Origin: Pedosphaera parvula Ellin514 | GTDB taxonomy: Bacteria > Verrucomicrobiota > Verrucomicrobiia > Limisphaerales > Pedosphaeraceae | Assembly (NCBI RefSeq): GCF_000172555.1 | Contig: NZ_ABOX02000004.1 | Coordinates: 62,001-126,000 of the forward strand | Direction: 5' to 3' | Length of the DNA: 64,000 nt | Part shown: piece by piece, positions 33,840-43,875 of the stretch | Numbering within the stretch: position 1 is the first letter of the stretch | Layout of the letters: every line of letters starts with the position of its first letter | Program-made: the position numbers and the translations under genes | Notes under the pieces: model-generated | Database searches by the model: none | What the model saw: only the letters and a program-made list of their open reading frames with translations | What the model was told of the DNA's origin: nothing

Positions 33840-35906
33840 AAGGCTGCCGCACGCGATAGCTGCGTTGCGGAAAACTCATCGCCTGCGTGTCATTAAATTG
33901 AAATTCGCCGTTGGTGGTTTCAATGGCAGACCCCAGAACCGTCCAATTACTGAGAGGCAGCGTCAAATCCGTCGTTGATACAATCGTGTAACCCGTGCCG
34001 GAACTTCCGCTGAACTGCAATTGCAGTCCGCCTCCGCTTACAAATTTCCAGTTCGTGAACAAAAGCTGAGTTGGCACCTGTAGTTCATAGGCACCCAGAT
34101 CCACTTTCGCGCCCGACACTCGCGGCAATCCCCGCCCATCAAACACGGGCGCATTGGCACTGTCTCCCGCATCCAACGCCGGACTGCCCGGCAGCAGCGC
34201 CATGGTGTAGGCGAAACCACCATTATTGGTCAACGGTCCCAGGAGCGGATCGACAGCGACGACACCGGTGGTGGTGAAGCCGCCACCACTATTCGTAAAG
34301 CTCCGCACAATGTTGGGCTCGGTGGCGGTCAGCACGCTGCCTCTGCTGGCGAGGTCTTTTCCGCCGCTGCTGTTGGCCAGGATGCTGTTGATGAGCGTGA
34401 CGCTGGCAGTCTGGCTGAGCGCAAGCGTATAGAGTGCGCCCCCATCGGCTCCGCCGGCAAAGCCGTTCGTAACACCAGGGTTACTCAGGCCTCCCGCGCC
34501 GGCCACGACCACGTTGCTTGCGAACGTGCTGCTGCAGATGGTCACAACCCCATTCAAATTGAAAATGGACCCGCCAAAGCCACTGCCGCCGTCGCCGGCA
34601 GCTTGAGCGTTGCCGGTGCCTTCACTATTCCCAGCGCCACCCGTGCCGCCTTGGGCTTTGTTTTGGACCAACGTGCTGTTTGTTACCAGTAACCACCCAT
34701 TGTGATTGAAAATGGCTCCCCCCATACCGGCACCGCCACCATCACCGGGCCTCGGACTGAAACCCCCATTACCACCACCAAAACCGCCAACACCCTGGGT
34801 ACCCGAGAATTCGAAAGCACCGCCACCTCCACCGCCAAAGCCGCCACTACCTCCAGGGAAGCCATCACCGTTGTCTCCCACCTCACCACCGCCACCGCCG
34901 AAGCCACCACTCCCGCCACCTTTTCCAGTAGAACTGTCGGAAACACCACCACCACCGCCCCCTCCAACACCCCCGCCTCCCCCGCCTCCCCGGGCGGGTG
35001 GTATAATATCCAAGGCCTAGGGGGGGCGCCTCCACCGAATCCTCCCCCTGCGCCTCCATTGGTACTGGAGCTGGTCTCCCCACCACCCCCACTGCCATTG
35101 CCGCCAAGATTTCCACCACCCAATCCGTTTGAAAAACCCCCACCGTGCGAGTTGGTCGCATTATCGGTCACACCAAAACCGCCGCCACCACCTCCGACTC
35201 CACCCCCAGAACCGCTGGATGCACCGTGGCTGCCAGACGGTGTAACGCTTCCACCAAAACCGCCCCCACGATACTCTGTCCCATCTTCTCCCATGCCTCC
35301 GCCCCCGAGCCCATTATAATAAGCTGCCGCGCCACCTCCGTTGGAAGCACCATTACCGCCCTGTGCAGTGTTACCGCTGAAAGTCACGGAATATAAAATC
35401 AATATTCCCTGATTGAAAATAGCCCCGCCCATGCCGCCGCCACCGCCGCCGCCGTTGCCACCCAACGCCAGCCCGTTCGTCAAAATCAGATTTCGCAACG
35501 TGAGCTTGCCTGCCCCGGGCGAGTTGTAGTTCAAGCTCGCGAGCGTGTTGGAATCTGCCCCCACATAAAAGAAGCGCAACCGGCTTGTCGCTGAGCGCAC
35601 CATTACCGCGCCATTGCCCTCAATCGTGATATCACTTGCTATCGGCGGCAATGCGTTGGGCCCATACCAGAAGTTGTCGACATTCGAGCAGCTATAAACG
35701 GCATTGGTTGCCAAAATAATAACGTGAGGACCTGGATTGGTATTCGCCAGGTTGATGGCGTCGCGCAAAGAACTGGCATCGGCCGCATAATTCGTAACAC
35801 TTTGCGCACGCAATGCTGCAAATTTGCCCCCGGTTAACAGAATACCCACAGCAATCAATGCCCTCCAAATAGCAGGAGCACTGTTACGTACGAAATAAAT
35901 TTTCAT
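33838..35906 (-). pseudogene. Exported glycine-rich beta-helix (choice-of-anchor Q-like) protein, frameshifted
   Basis: One gene in two frames. The first part starts at the ATG at 35906 (signal IWRALIAVGILLTGGKFAAL), then SSLRDAINLANTNPGPHVII and parallel-beta-helix rungs (LTLRNLILTNGLALGG; ILILYSVTFSGNTAQGG) with long glycine runs. Near 34990-35015 the glycine-rich pattern continues one frame over and runs to 33838. It ends with the typical LLPGSPALDAGDS and RGLPRVSGAKVDLGAYELQ, then a terminal beta domain (SGGGLQLQFSGSSGTGYTI). Inserting one base in the GC-rich CCCGCCCGGGG block would join the halves. It could be a sequencing error in a homopolymer-rich region or a real mutation. Surface or secreted protein, function unknown. 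Confidence 0.75.
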
Positions 35907-36309
35907 AATGATTAAGGGATTACAAAACGGAACGATTGACTCTCTGTAAATTTCCAACCTTAGCGTGCTCCTTCGCGCTGGCTTGAACTTCAGGAGGACA
36001 ACCCGTTTATAAACCGCCATGGAGATAAGTAAAGAAGGGAAAAGTTAATTTCATTACGCGACCGATCTGCAAAAAATCACGGTTGCTCCTCTTGCTCGCT
36101 GGCGTGTTAATAATCCAACCACTCCCGATGTGTCCCTTAGAATTGAAACCAGCCTGACAGGAATCATCATCGAACAAGAGTAACTGCTTTTGAGAAGCAA
36201 GCTTGCGAGTATTTTTAAATCGCCGGCTTGGTTCTGGATCGAGCGGGATTTCTCGAATAAAATTTGTTTGCTACAACGGCCGCTATCCTTATATTGTGAT
36301 GACTAGGTT
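35907..36309. other. Intergenic region with tRNA-Leu promoter
   Basis: About 400 bp. The left part is the leader of the beta-helix gene; the right end holds the tRNA promoter. Nothing else recognised. Confidence 0.45.
36268..36295 (+). promoter_or_regulatory. Sigma-70-like promoter of tRNA-Leu
   Basis: TTGCTA at 36268-36273, a 16-base spacer, and TATATT at 36290-36295. This puts the transcript start a few bases before the mature tRNA at 36310. Confidence 0.5.
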
Positions 36310-36395
36310 GCCGATGTGGCGGAATTGGCAGACGCGCTAGACTCAAAATCTAGTACCTTTACGGTGTGTGGGTTCGACCCCCTCCATCGGTACCA
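36310..36395 (+). tRNA. tRNA-Leu (anticodon CAA)
   Basis: 86 bases including the encoded CCA. Acceptor stem GCCGATG/CATCGGT. Anticodon stem CTAGA/TCTAG with loop CTCAAAA gives anticodon CAA. The long variable arm fits a class II leucine tRNA. The T stem GTGGG/CCCTC has one T-T mismatch. Confidence 0.93.
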
Positions 36396-36640
36396 ACCTA
36401 AGAACTCAGTTGCACAGCAACCCACAAGTTGTGCATTTCCTTGATTAACCCACGAATAACCTTGAACAGCCTGGAGCAGGTCATGGCTTTCAATCTCCAA
36501 TAAAGACGCTGTAGCGCGAGCGTAAAGTTGTGCGGCAACGGCGAAAATTTTCAAAGCGTGAAGTAATTTAACGGTTGTTTGTTTATCCGTTTGAGCCTGC
36601 GCCAGGCTCCAGAATTTGAAGCCGGCGCGGGAAGGCAGCG

Positions 36641-38410
36641 TTAGTTTGTGTATCCCAGACAGTAGTGCCGGATGGCGTAAGGCAATGGCAGGGGAACATC
36701 ACCTGTCGTGCCCCAGCTTAGTTGACTCACTCCGTTCACATACCAGTTGTCGTTGGAGGGCCGCCATGTAGCCATTTGTGTTATGCCACTGCCAGTATAG
36801 TCTCCCGGCACGGGAACATCTCCATTTTGGCCAACCTGTGTGGAGCCCACTCCGTAAATATACCACGTGGCGTTGGAAGGCCGAAACATCGCGATCTGCG
36901 TTTTGCCACTGCCAGTATAGTCTCCCGGCACGGGGATGTCTCCCGCCGTGCCAAACTGCACAGCAGCCTGTCCATAGATATACCACTTGTTGTTGGAAGG
37001 ACGATACACGGCATAATCCACACGGCCGTCGCCATTATAATATCCCGGCACGGGGATGTCTCCATTGGTGCCCCACTGCACAGTGGACCCTCCATTGATA
37101 TACCACGTACCGTTGGAAGGCCGCCACACCGCGAGCTGCGCCTGACCGGTGCCGACATAATCTGCCGGCACAGGGATGTCTCCACTGGCGCCCCAGTGGG
37201 CTGGGTTCAGGCTGGGATAAACATACCAATCGCCGGTGGAAGGCCGCCATACCGCGCGCTGTGCCTGGCCAGTGCCGTTATAATCTGCCGGCACGGCAAT
37301 ATCGGTGCTGGCGCCGTACTGAACTGGGTTCACGCTGGGATAAACATACCAACCGTCGTTGGACGGCCGGTATAAGGAGTAATCGGTCTTTCCGATAACA
37401 TTGAAATCACAAACGCCCCAAACGGCCGCCGTCGTGAAAAAATTCCACCCGTATTGCAACTGGTTTAGCAACGACGGATTGGTGACCCCGCCACCCGGGG
37501 TGTTAAACAAGACGAAGCCGTCATTAGCCCGATGGGCAGGCCAATAGACGAGGCCCACCAGCAATGTGCGACACTCCTGGCATATGCCACGTATGAAACA
37601 GACGTCCACGTTGCCGGAAGATACATCGTAGTCCAACCCGCTGAGTGACGGCGCGCCCATTTCGGTGACTATCGTGCGGCTGGCATAACTGCCGACGTGG
37701 GTGGCCAAAGCGGTTTTCCAGCCAGCTTCAGTGGTGTATTGGCCCCACGTCGGATAAATGTGGAGGCCCAACTGGCAACCATTGAATCGGGAATCGGCGC
37801 CCACTGCTGTAACATCATCGGCGTAACCGGTGCCATCCAGGATAAGGTGATCATCGCTCTTGCTGATAAAGCTCAGGAAGGGCGCATAAACATTGTTTAG
37901 CAGATTGGCAGCAGTGTAGCCGTGTGGTTCATTAAACGCCTCATAAAAGACGTGACTGTTACCGCTATAGACACCATCAACTGTTTGCCACATGGACTGC
38001 CAGGCGCTGAAGTTGTTAATGATTCCATCCTTGTCGGAGCCATCCCAGCAGGCAAGGTCCACATCCATTCCGTCGGCAATCAATTCGTTAACGTAAGCTT
38101 TGACTACCGACCAATTGCCGGAAACAGTTGCGGGATTGATGCCGATGCGGACAAAGTTAATGCCCACACCCTTATCGTAGCTGGCAATGGTGTCGGCCAT
38201 GGCGGCGGCTTGCGTTGTCGTGGTGCTGGAAGTAATACCGGCGGGATAAATGACGCCATCCTGGAAGTTATCGCCATTATCGGCCCAGTTGCCGCCACGC
38301 ACCCAGGAGTTATTCGCAAGGGCGGGCGCAGGGGCGAGTAGCGTAACGGCGGCACCGAGCGCGGCCAGGATTATTTTGGTTAAGGAATGATGAATGAGGT
38401 ATTCTTTCAT
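36641..38410 (-). CDS. Exported GH5-family glycosidase with six C-terminal repeats
   Basis: 589 residues; signal peptide ending in LLAPAPALA. Residues ~33-330 match a GH5 (clan A) barrel: INFVRIGINPATVSGNW, acid/base Glu161 in VFYEAFNEPHG, LHIYPTWG and nucleophile Glu250 in RTIVTEMGAPS. Both catalytic glutamates are present. From ~365 six repeats of about 40 residues follow, each with RPS(N/T)-x-x-WY(V/I) then G-x-x-(G/T)DI(P/A)VP-(A/G)DY-G-G. They resemble FG-GAP/VCBS-like beta-propeller blades and may hold the enzyme on substrate or surface. Likely an endoglucanase or mannanase; specificity not readable. Confidence 0.85.
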   Translation of the reverse strand: MKEYLIHHSLTKIILAALGAAVTLLAPAPALANNSWVRGGNWADNGDNFQDGVIYPAGITSSTTTTQAAAMADTIASYDKGVGINFVRIGINPATVSGNWSVVKAYVNELIADGMDVDLACWDGSDKDGIINNFSAWQSMWQTVDGVYSGNSHVFYEAFNEPHGYTAANLLNNVYAPFLSFISKSDDHLILDGTGYADDVTAVGADSRFNGCQLGLHIYPTWGQYTTEAGWKTALATHVGSYASRTIVTEMGAPSLSGLDYDVSSGNVDVCFIRGICQECRTLLVGLVYWPAHRANDGFVLFNTPGGGVTNPSLLNQLQYGWNFFTTAAVWGVCDFNVIGKTDYSLYRPSNDGWYVYPSVNPVQYGASTDIAVPADYNGTGQAQRAVWRPSTGDWYVYPSLNPAHWGASGDIPVPADYVGTGQAQLAVWRPSNGTWYINGGSTVQWGTNGDIPVPGYYNGDGRVDYAVYRPSNNKWYIYGQAAVQFGTAGDIPVPGDYTGSGKTQIAMFRPSNATWYIYGVGSTQVGQNGDVPVPGDYTGSGITQMATWRPSNDNWYVNGVSQLSWGTTGDVPLPLPYAIRHYCLGYTN

Positions 38411-38936
38411 GTTGGTGTTTGGTTTTGGTTAACGGTTGGGATTTCATGGTGTTTCACGAAACCGGTGATCGCCCGATCCTACCAGACATTTGATGGACGA
38501 ACTCTCTTCAGTGACGGCGAGCACGCCAGAGTCGTTGACTTGTGATTCTGCCGGCCGCAGGCGTTTTCCCGATTCCGTAATCGTAATATTTCTCTACGCG
38601 AGTTTTGGGAATATAAATCGTCGCGCGTGCCGGCCAAGGTCTTGGAGGGTTATTGAAGCCAGGAGAATGTTGAAAGGAAAACCTTTCATCAAATGGCAAC
38701 AACCCAGTTTTTCGAGGTTAAGACCAGTTCACATCTAATGGCCGCCCTTAAGTCAGAGAGCTGGCAGGCAAATACCCCAGGTAGGCGGCAGGCATGGCTC
38801 GCTTCACCGCGGCCGGGGGTGAAGCTTTCCCCATCGGCCTTGTTCTCCTCCGGCACGAGGCGATAGCGAACCGAGGCTGCGGGGGATAAAATCCCCTCCC
38901 CCAGCGCACAACGCCCCGGCCGCATAAAATTTTCGA
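38411..38936. other. Gene-free region upstream of the GH5 gene
   Basis: About 525 bp. A short hairpin GGGGAT-AAA-ATCCCC at 38882-38896 lies just beyond the pseudopilin stop, without a T run. Small open frames here look random. The GH5 promoter should be at the left end. Confidence 0.45.
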
Positions 38937-39833
38937 TCAATTCGCAAGCGGGGAGGTGCAGGCTTGGACACGGGCCAGATCATCGGAATTGTCGGCTGGC
39001 TTATAGTATCCCGTAAAGGTGAGCACAGCTGTTCCGTGCCATTTCCAATACTCGGCGTGGCCGTCGGCAAAGGACCAGGTGGTGCCATTGTTGTGGCGGC
39101 TGCCGGGCAGATTCCACCATCTGTTTTGCCCCGAACCCGCTGGGTCAATGGCAAAATCGCCATCATCCACGCTGTTTTCGTTCTCATCAACAAAGACAAA
39201 CATTTGAGCAGGCCCGGGATTGGGTAGGTTGATTTCGTTGAATTTACGCACCGAATGAGCACCAGTGGCCAGCACCGCGCTTCCCGCCAGATCAGCGGAC
39301 GTGAATCCTCCCAGCGGATAGTTAATTGAGACGGTTCGTGCCTGGGGCCCCATCGTTGCTACAAAAGTTGTCGGTGGGTTCGCTGGGAAGTTGATCTGCC
39401 TCGTATTCGCCGGGCAGGCATAAATCCCAACCGTTTTGTTGTATGGATAGAGAACTCCGTTGGCGATCCATGGCAACGCCGGGTCACTCTGTCCTCCGCC
39501 CTGAATCCACGAGTTGGGCAAACCGTTGCCACCGGGCCCGGGTGTGGGCGCCGGTCCGTTGAGTGGCAGAAGTTGGTTGTTGTCGTCAACATACATGGTC
39601 CAGCACAGTTGCAACTGCTTCATGTTGTTGAGGCATTGAGTGGTCTTGGCCTTCTGCTTGGCCCTAGCCAACGCCGGCAACAACAACCCTGCCAGGATCG
39701 CGATGATGGCAATGACCACCAGCAACTCGATCAACGTAAAACCCGCCCGCCTGCCTGCGCCCGCTTCCCTCAATAGCTTTGCCCCGCCGGACCTGTTTAT
39801 CTCTCTATTCAACTTTGGTGTGGTATCAGCCAT
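38937..39833 (-). CDS. Pseudopilin-like protein with N-terminal methylation motif
   Basis: 298 residues. After a short basic leader (AGRRAG) comes the prepilin peptidase site and helix [20 protein letters not shown], then the usual [18 protein letters not shown]. The C-terminal [19 protein letters not shown] is the H-x9-DG-type signature of these verrucomicrobial/planctomycete pseudopilins. It is processed by PilD-like peptidase and placed in the inner membrane or a pseudopilus; the role of these numerous paralogues is unknown. It starts 24 bp after the stop of the giant Ig/LamG-like gene, so they probably form one transcript. Confidence 0.88.
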   Translation of the reverse strand: MADTTPKLNREINRSGGAKLLREAGAGRRAGFTLIELLVVIAIIAILAGLLLPALARAKQKAKTTQCLNNMKQLQLCWTMYVDDNNQLLPLNGPAPTPGPGGNGLPNSWIQGGGQSDPALPWIANGVLYPYNKTVGIYACPANTRQINFPANPPTTFVATMGPQARTVSINYPLGGFTSADLAGSAVLATGAHSVRKFNEINLPNPGPAQMFVFVDENENSVDDGDFAIDPAGSGQNRWWNLPGSRHNNGTTWSFADGHAEYWKWHGTAVLTFTGYYKPADNSDDLARVQACTSPLAN

Positions 39834-39857
39834 AGTACTTCTCCGGTTCGGGTTTAA

Positions 39858-42800
39858 TCAAGGTTGTGGAAAGATCATGCGGTAAAAGACACTGCTCTTG
39901 CTTGCATCCGGCGTGATCGTGATCTGGTTGGTCGAGGTCGAACCTGTAACTGTGTACCAGGAACCCGTAGCAGTGAGGCCTACAGAATTGCTCTGCAACT
40001 GCCAGCCGGTGTGGTCCACCGGCCAGGAGAACGTCAGGTGATTATTCGAGGACGACACCACCAGGTTTGTCGGGCTGGAATTAAACAATACAAAATGGTG
40101 CTGCGCGCTGAGGTAATTACCCAGCGCCGCAATTTCACCGCTGGACAGGGGCGACGCGGCGACGATCAGTTCGGATAGGTCGCCTGCCAGGCGATTAAAG
40201 CCATCAGACCGCGCGCCGATGAACACCTGCTGTCCCATATCGAAGGCGTTCGACTCCTGGAAGTTGCTGTTCAACACGTCGCTTCCCGCAGCCTGGCCAT
40301 TTAGATAGTGACTGACCATATTGCCCGTCTCGGAAACCGCCACGAGGGAGGGATAGCCGACAGAAGGTCCCTTGGTCGCCGTGTATCCGCCGTAATTAAT
40401 CCCTGGTGTCGGGCCGGTGCCGTTGCCGCGATTTAATTGTGCCCCTGAAGTGCCCAGAAAAAAATCATAGGGCGCGGCGATATTGTCGTAAGTGGGAGGT
40501 GCACTCACGATTCCAGTCTTTGATACGATATGGCCAGTCCTGCCGTTCAGCGCCCTGGGGTTGACCACGGCGATGATGGACATATCGCCGGTGATGCCCA
40601 GGGTGGGAGAACCGCTGGCCGTAGCCATGTAGTTTGTAACCGTATCGGTGGGGTTGAAACGGACAACCGGATCGCCCCAGGTGTTGGTGACAAGCTGTGG
40701 TTGAATCGTCGAGCCGCCACCCGAGAAAAAGTTGTTGTTATTGCCGGACAGGTCGGCCCATAGATTCACCGTGTTCGTCCCAGCATCCGTGGTCACGCCG
40801 GTGTCGGCCCGGACCCAGAGCGCCGCGTTTGGATAAAGCCCTACTGCCGTTGAAGCGGTGACGGCGGTGTTGCCATACAGGTCCTTCACATTTTGAACAG
40901 TGAGCGAGTAGAAGCCGGGGTTGGCGTTGAAGGACAAAGGCGAGGTGGTCAACACCACTTTGTTCGGCAGCTCACCCATCGCGGCGGAAAGAACACTTGC
41001 GCCATTGTTCAAGGAGTAATTGCTGGCAATGGCGGCCGTGGCGGGGTTCACCGCTTCATCAAAGAGCACAACGACTTGATTCGTGTTCCAAATAGGTATT
41101 CCCGCCGAGGTGACGTAGGGCGGCACGTTGAGAACCGTCAAAGTATTTATGGTGCTATAGAGATGGGAACCGTCGGGCAAGGTCACCTGCACATCGAACG
41201 TGTTGCCGTTGTCGCCGGGAGCCAAAATTGGCGTGGTGTAAGTCGAACCCGTGGCGCCGGGAAGGTTCGTGCCGTTTTCCTGCCATTGGTAGGAGAACCC
41301 GTGAGCGCTCCCCGCGCCTGCCACAAACGTATAGGTCACGGCAAACCCATTGGAGGAGGTGGTGGAGGCGGGCAGGTCGGTGGTAATGGCAAATGTGAAA
41401 TATTTTATGCCCAGGTAATTGTCCACGATGGCGCGGTCTGCGTCCGAGAGGGCCGTGTTAAAGAGCAAGATTTCCGCAATCTGGCCCCTCATTCGCGGGT
41501 TCACCAAATCCCACCGTGCTCCAATCCAAAGCGGGAACCCGGCATCCGAGATGGTTGGGGGGTTGCCGGTTAAGGGTTTTATGGAGCCGCTCCCGTTGTT
41601 TGCGCCGTTCAGCCAGAAGTTAAAGTTGTTCGTCGCCAGTCCGTTTTCTGGCGGAAATGACAGCATGGACGTAAGGACATAAGGCGTGTTGAGAGAAACG
41701 GTTCCTGCGGTCCCACCCGACGGGGCGTTATTGACGCCGTTTCCGTATTGCACGTTTTCGTTGGGGTTCGGGTCCCAATCGAACGGCGCCGGCAAATTGC
41801 CCCAGGTTTTACTTACAAGTTCATCGCTGGCGCCAGTAAATCGGGCGACGGCATACATGGTGGTGTTCCTGACCAATGATTCCAGGCTGGGCGTGGATGG
41901 CGCTGCCAGCCAGCGTGGCGCAGTGGGCAACGAGGTGTTGCCAAAGTCCAATGCCAATTGGCCGTTGTTGAAGCTGCTTGTCGTCGGCCTGACCAAGGAG
42001 CCGAGGTAGGCGGGGCCGGCCGATGGCACGCCGAAGAATTGAGACGCATTGTTCGCGTTGGTGGTCTGGTCCAGCCATTGCGCCACCAGCGAACCGCTAC
42101 TGTCATAAACCACGCCCGAATCCGCTCTCACAAAGAACACCAAACCCGCCGGAAGCACCGCGTTGGTGCTGGTGCTCATGGCGTTGCCATACAGATCCTT
42201 GACGTTTTGAACCTTAAGATAATAGCCCGTGTTTGTGCTCAGCGTCGAAGTCCTCAGGATGACGTTATTGGACGAGCTGCCGTAACTGGCGGACACGATG
42301 GAGACACCACCCTGAATCAGGGCATAATTAGCGGGATTCAAACCCGTGACCGGGTCAACCGCCTTGGAAAACGCAACAACGAGGTTCGTCACGCTCGGTG
42401 TTTTCGTCACGGAATAAACCGTTGGCGGTCCGGATACGACAGTCAAAGCCGCGGTGCTGCTGTTGGTCGAGCCGTTCGCGTTGGTGATCGTCACGCTGTA
42501 GTTTAATCCACTGTATGACATATCCAGCGTTGGAGTGGTGTAAGAGGCACTGGTCGCCCCTGGAATGGGCGTGGAATTGCTCATCCATTGATACGCGGCG
42601 GCGGGATAATCATTCGTGACACCAACCCAAAAAGTGGTAGTCTGGCCCACCTGCGCCGTTGCATTCTGGGGTTCCTCGACAATCACCGGCGCCCCCTGGC
42701 GCATCAGGACATCAGTCAAGGTGAAATTTTGGAAATTCCCTTGCGCACGATCCGCGCCAATCCCCACATACTTTATCGGATAGTTGCCCCACGCGATGGT

Positions 42801-43550
42801 TTGGTTGCCCCCGGGCACCAGGACATTGTTGGTGTAAAATCTTATCTGCCATCCTTGTTGTGAATTTCCATTGGGTAATCCCCCTGCTCCATTTCCAAAG
42901 GTCGTGTCCAAAACAACTGTGAACAATTGGAAGTTGTTGCCAATGGCGTTGGTAAAACTACTGTTGCCAGCTATGCTTCCCCACGGTGAAATATTCGTGC
43001 CGCTTCCACGTATTCCCAGCCAGCCCGCGCCGCATTGGTAGGTATTGAAAAAGTTGTTTGTTAACGCGTGCGTGGCAAAACCCAATGCCAGCCAGTTAGT
43101 GCCGCCGGACAGCGGCTTGATATTACAACTAAGATAATAAATATGTCCCACCTGCGGCTGGAACGGCAAAAATCCATTTAAATAGAAGCCATTCGTCGTG
43201 CCGGGCAGGTTGGTAAGGGCAAGCGACGCGCCATCGGTCTGCAATTGCGCATTCAGCCCTGGAACGTTGCACGCAAACCAATTGGCGCCGGGGGTGTTCA
43301 CCGTATCGGGAGCCGACCCGTTCAACGCCCCCGTTCGGGCGAAGTTGTCTTGATAAATGATATTGGTCACTTGCGCCCGCACCACGCCGGTCATGGACAA
43401 CAGCAACAAAAGGAATGCCATCATGGCCCAATTGCGCAAGCCGCGCCATTGGTTTAGGACTTTTGCTGCAGCATGGGTTTTCACACTTGTTGGCGCAGTC
43501 GCCATCGTGTCGGATAGTTTTGTGTCCATATAGGGTTTGGCGGATGCCAT
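39858..43550 (-). CDS. Giant exported Ig-like / LamG-like domain protein
   Basis: Up to 1230 residues. Internal start codons at Met8 and Met16 are possible, with a hydrophobic signal (MMAFLLLLLSMTGVVRAQV) about residue 43. Order: an N-terminal beta-sandwich (IIYQDNFARTGALNG), an Ig-like unit (VIVEEPQNATAQVGQTTTFW with YQWMSNSTPIPGATSASYT), a SbsA/Big-like unit (VVAFSKAVDPVTGLNPANYA), a concanavalin/LamG-like unit (AGLVFFVRADSGVVYDSSG), and a second set of Ig-like, Big-like and LamG-like units (ALWVRADTGVTTDAGTNTVN). The C-terminal module (FSWPVDHTGWQLQSNS) is common in Pedosphaera-type exported proteins. Probably a cell-surface or matrix protein. No anchor motif such as LPXTG or PEP-CTERM seen. 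Confidence 0.8.
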   Translation of the reverse strand: MASAKPYMDTKLSDTMATAPTSVKTHAAAKVLNQWRGLRNWAMMAFLLLLLSMTGVVRAQVTNIIYQDNFARTGALNGSAPDTVNTPGANWFACNVPGLNAQLQTDGASLALTNLPGTTNGFYLNGFLPFQPQVGHIYYLSCNIKPLSGGTNWLALGFATHALTNNFFNTYQCGAGWLGIRGSGTNISPWGSIAGNSSFTNAIGNNFQLFTVVLDTTFGNGAGGLPNGNSQQGWQIRFYTNNVLVPGGNQTIAWGNYPIKYVGIGADRAQGNFQNFTLTDVLMRQGAPVIVEEPQNATAQVGQTTTFWVGVTNDYPAAAYQWMSNSTPIPGATSASYTTPTLDMSYSGLNYSVTITNANGSTNSSTAALTVVSGPPTVYSVTKTPSVTNLVVAFSKAVDPVTGLNPANYALIQGGVSIVSASYGSSSNNVILRTSTLSTNTGYYLKVQNVKDLYGNAMSTSTNAVLPAGLVFFVRADSGVVYDSSGSLVAQWLDQTTNANNASQFFGVPSAGPAYLGSLVRPTTSSFNNGQLALDFGNTSLPTAPRWLAAPSTPSLESLVRNTTMYAVARFTGASDELVSKTWGNLPAPFDWDPNPNENVQYGNGVNNAPSGGTAGTVSLNTPYVLTSMLSFPPENGLATNNFNFWLNGANNGSGSIKPLTGNPPTISDAGFPLWIGARWDLVNPRMRGQIAEILLFNTALSDADRAIVDNYLGIKYFTFAITTDLPASTTSSNGFAVTYTFVAGAGSAHGFSYQWQENGTNLPGATGSTYTTPILAPGDNGNTFDVQVTLPDGSHLYSTINTLTVLNVPPYVTSAGIPIWNTNQVVVLFDEAVNPATAAIASNYSLNNGASVLSAAMGELPNKVVLTTSPLSFNANPGFYSLTVQNVKDLYGNTAVTASTAVGLYPNAALWVRADTGVTTDAGTNTVNLWADLSGNNNNFFSGGGSTIQPQLVTNTWGDPVVRFNPTDTVTNYMATASGSPTLGITGDMSIIAVVNPRALNGRTGHIVSKTGIVSAPPTYDNIAAPYDFFLGTSGAQLNRGNGTGPTPGINYGGYTATKGPSVGYPSLVAVSETGNMVSHYLNGQAAGSDVLNSNFQESNAFDMGQQVFIGARSDGFNRLAGDLSELIVAASPLSSGEIAALGNYLSAQHHFVLFNSSPTNLVVSSSNNHLTFSWPVDHTGWQLQSNSVGLTATGSWYTVTGSTSTNQITITPDASKSSVFYRMIFPQP

Positions 43551-43866
43551 GATTTGTCTGGGTTTGTCTTTCCTGTAATTTGGATTTCGGATCGATTCAA
43601 GATAAAAAGTATCTTACCCAAGTTAGTAACCCTCCCTTGCCTAGATCGATTGACAAATGAGTTGAAAACAGCAAGCCTGATAGGCTCACGACAGATTAAC
43701 GAAATTAACTACACGTGAATTGTCTGGCCCAATGCAATTTGAATTTTATCGGCGAAGTTCTTGTAACTCGCCTGCATGGCAAGCCCGTCTGTAGTTGGAA
43801 AATGCAGACGAGTTCACTCATTTTGAAACCAATGGCCACAGCCCATCAGCAAAGTTTGATTCCCTC
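43551..43866. other. Divergent promoter region
   Basis: About 315 bp between the giant exported protein and the PVC cytochrome genes. It contains a small hairpin AAGATA-AAAAG-TATCTT (43599-43615), AGCCT-GAT-AGGCT near 43675, and two GATCGATT words about 50 bp apart. None can be assigned a role. Confidence 0.4.
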
Positions 43867-43875
43867 ATGAATGTT

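Noticed and set aside
34702-35319. Proline-rich plus-strand frames
   Set aside because: Complement of the GGx-rich coding sequence; proline runs are the antisense of glycine codons.
41958-42506. 182-codon plus-strand frame
   Set aside because: Antisense to the giant Ig/LamG-like gene, no recognisable features.
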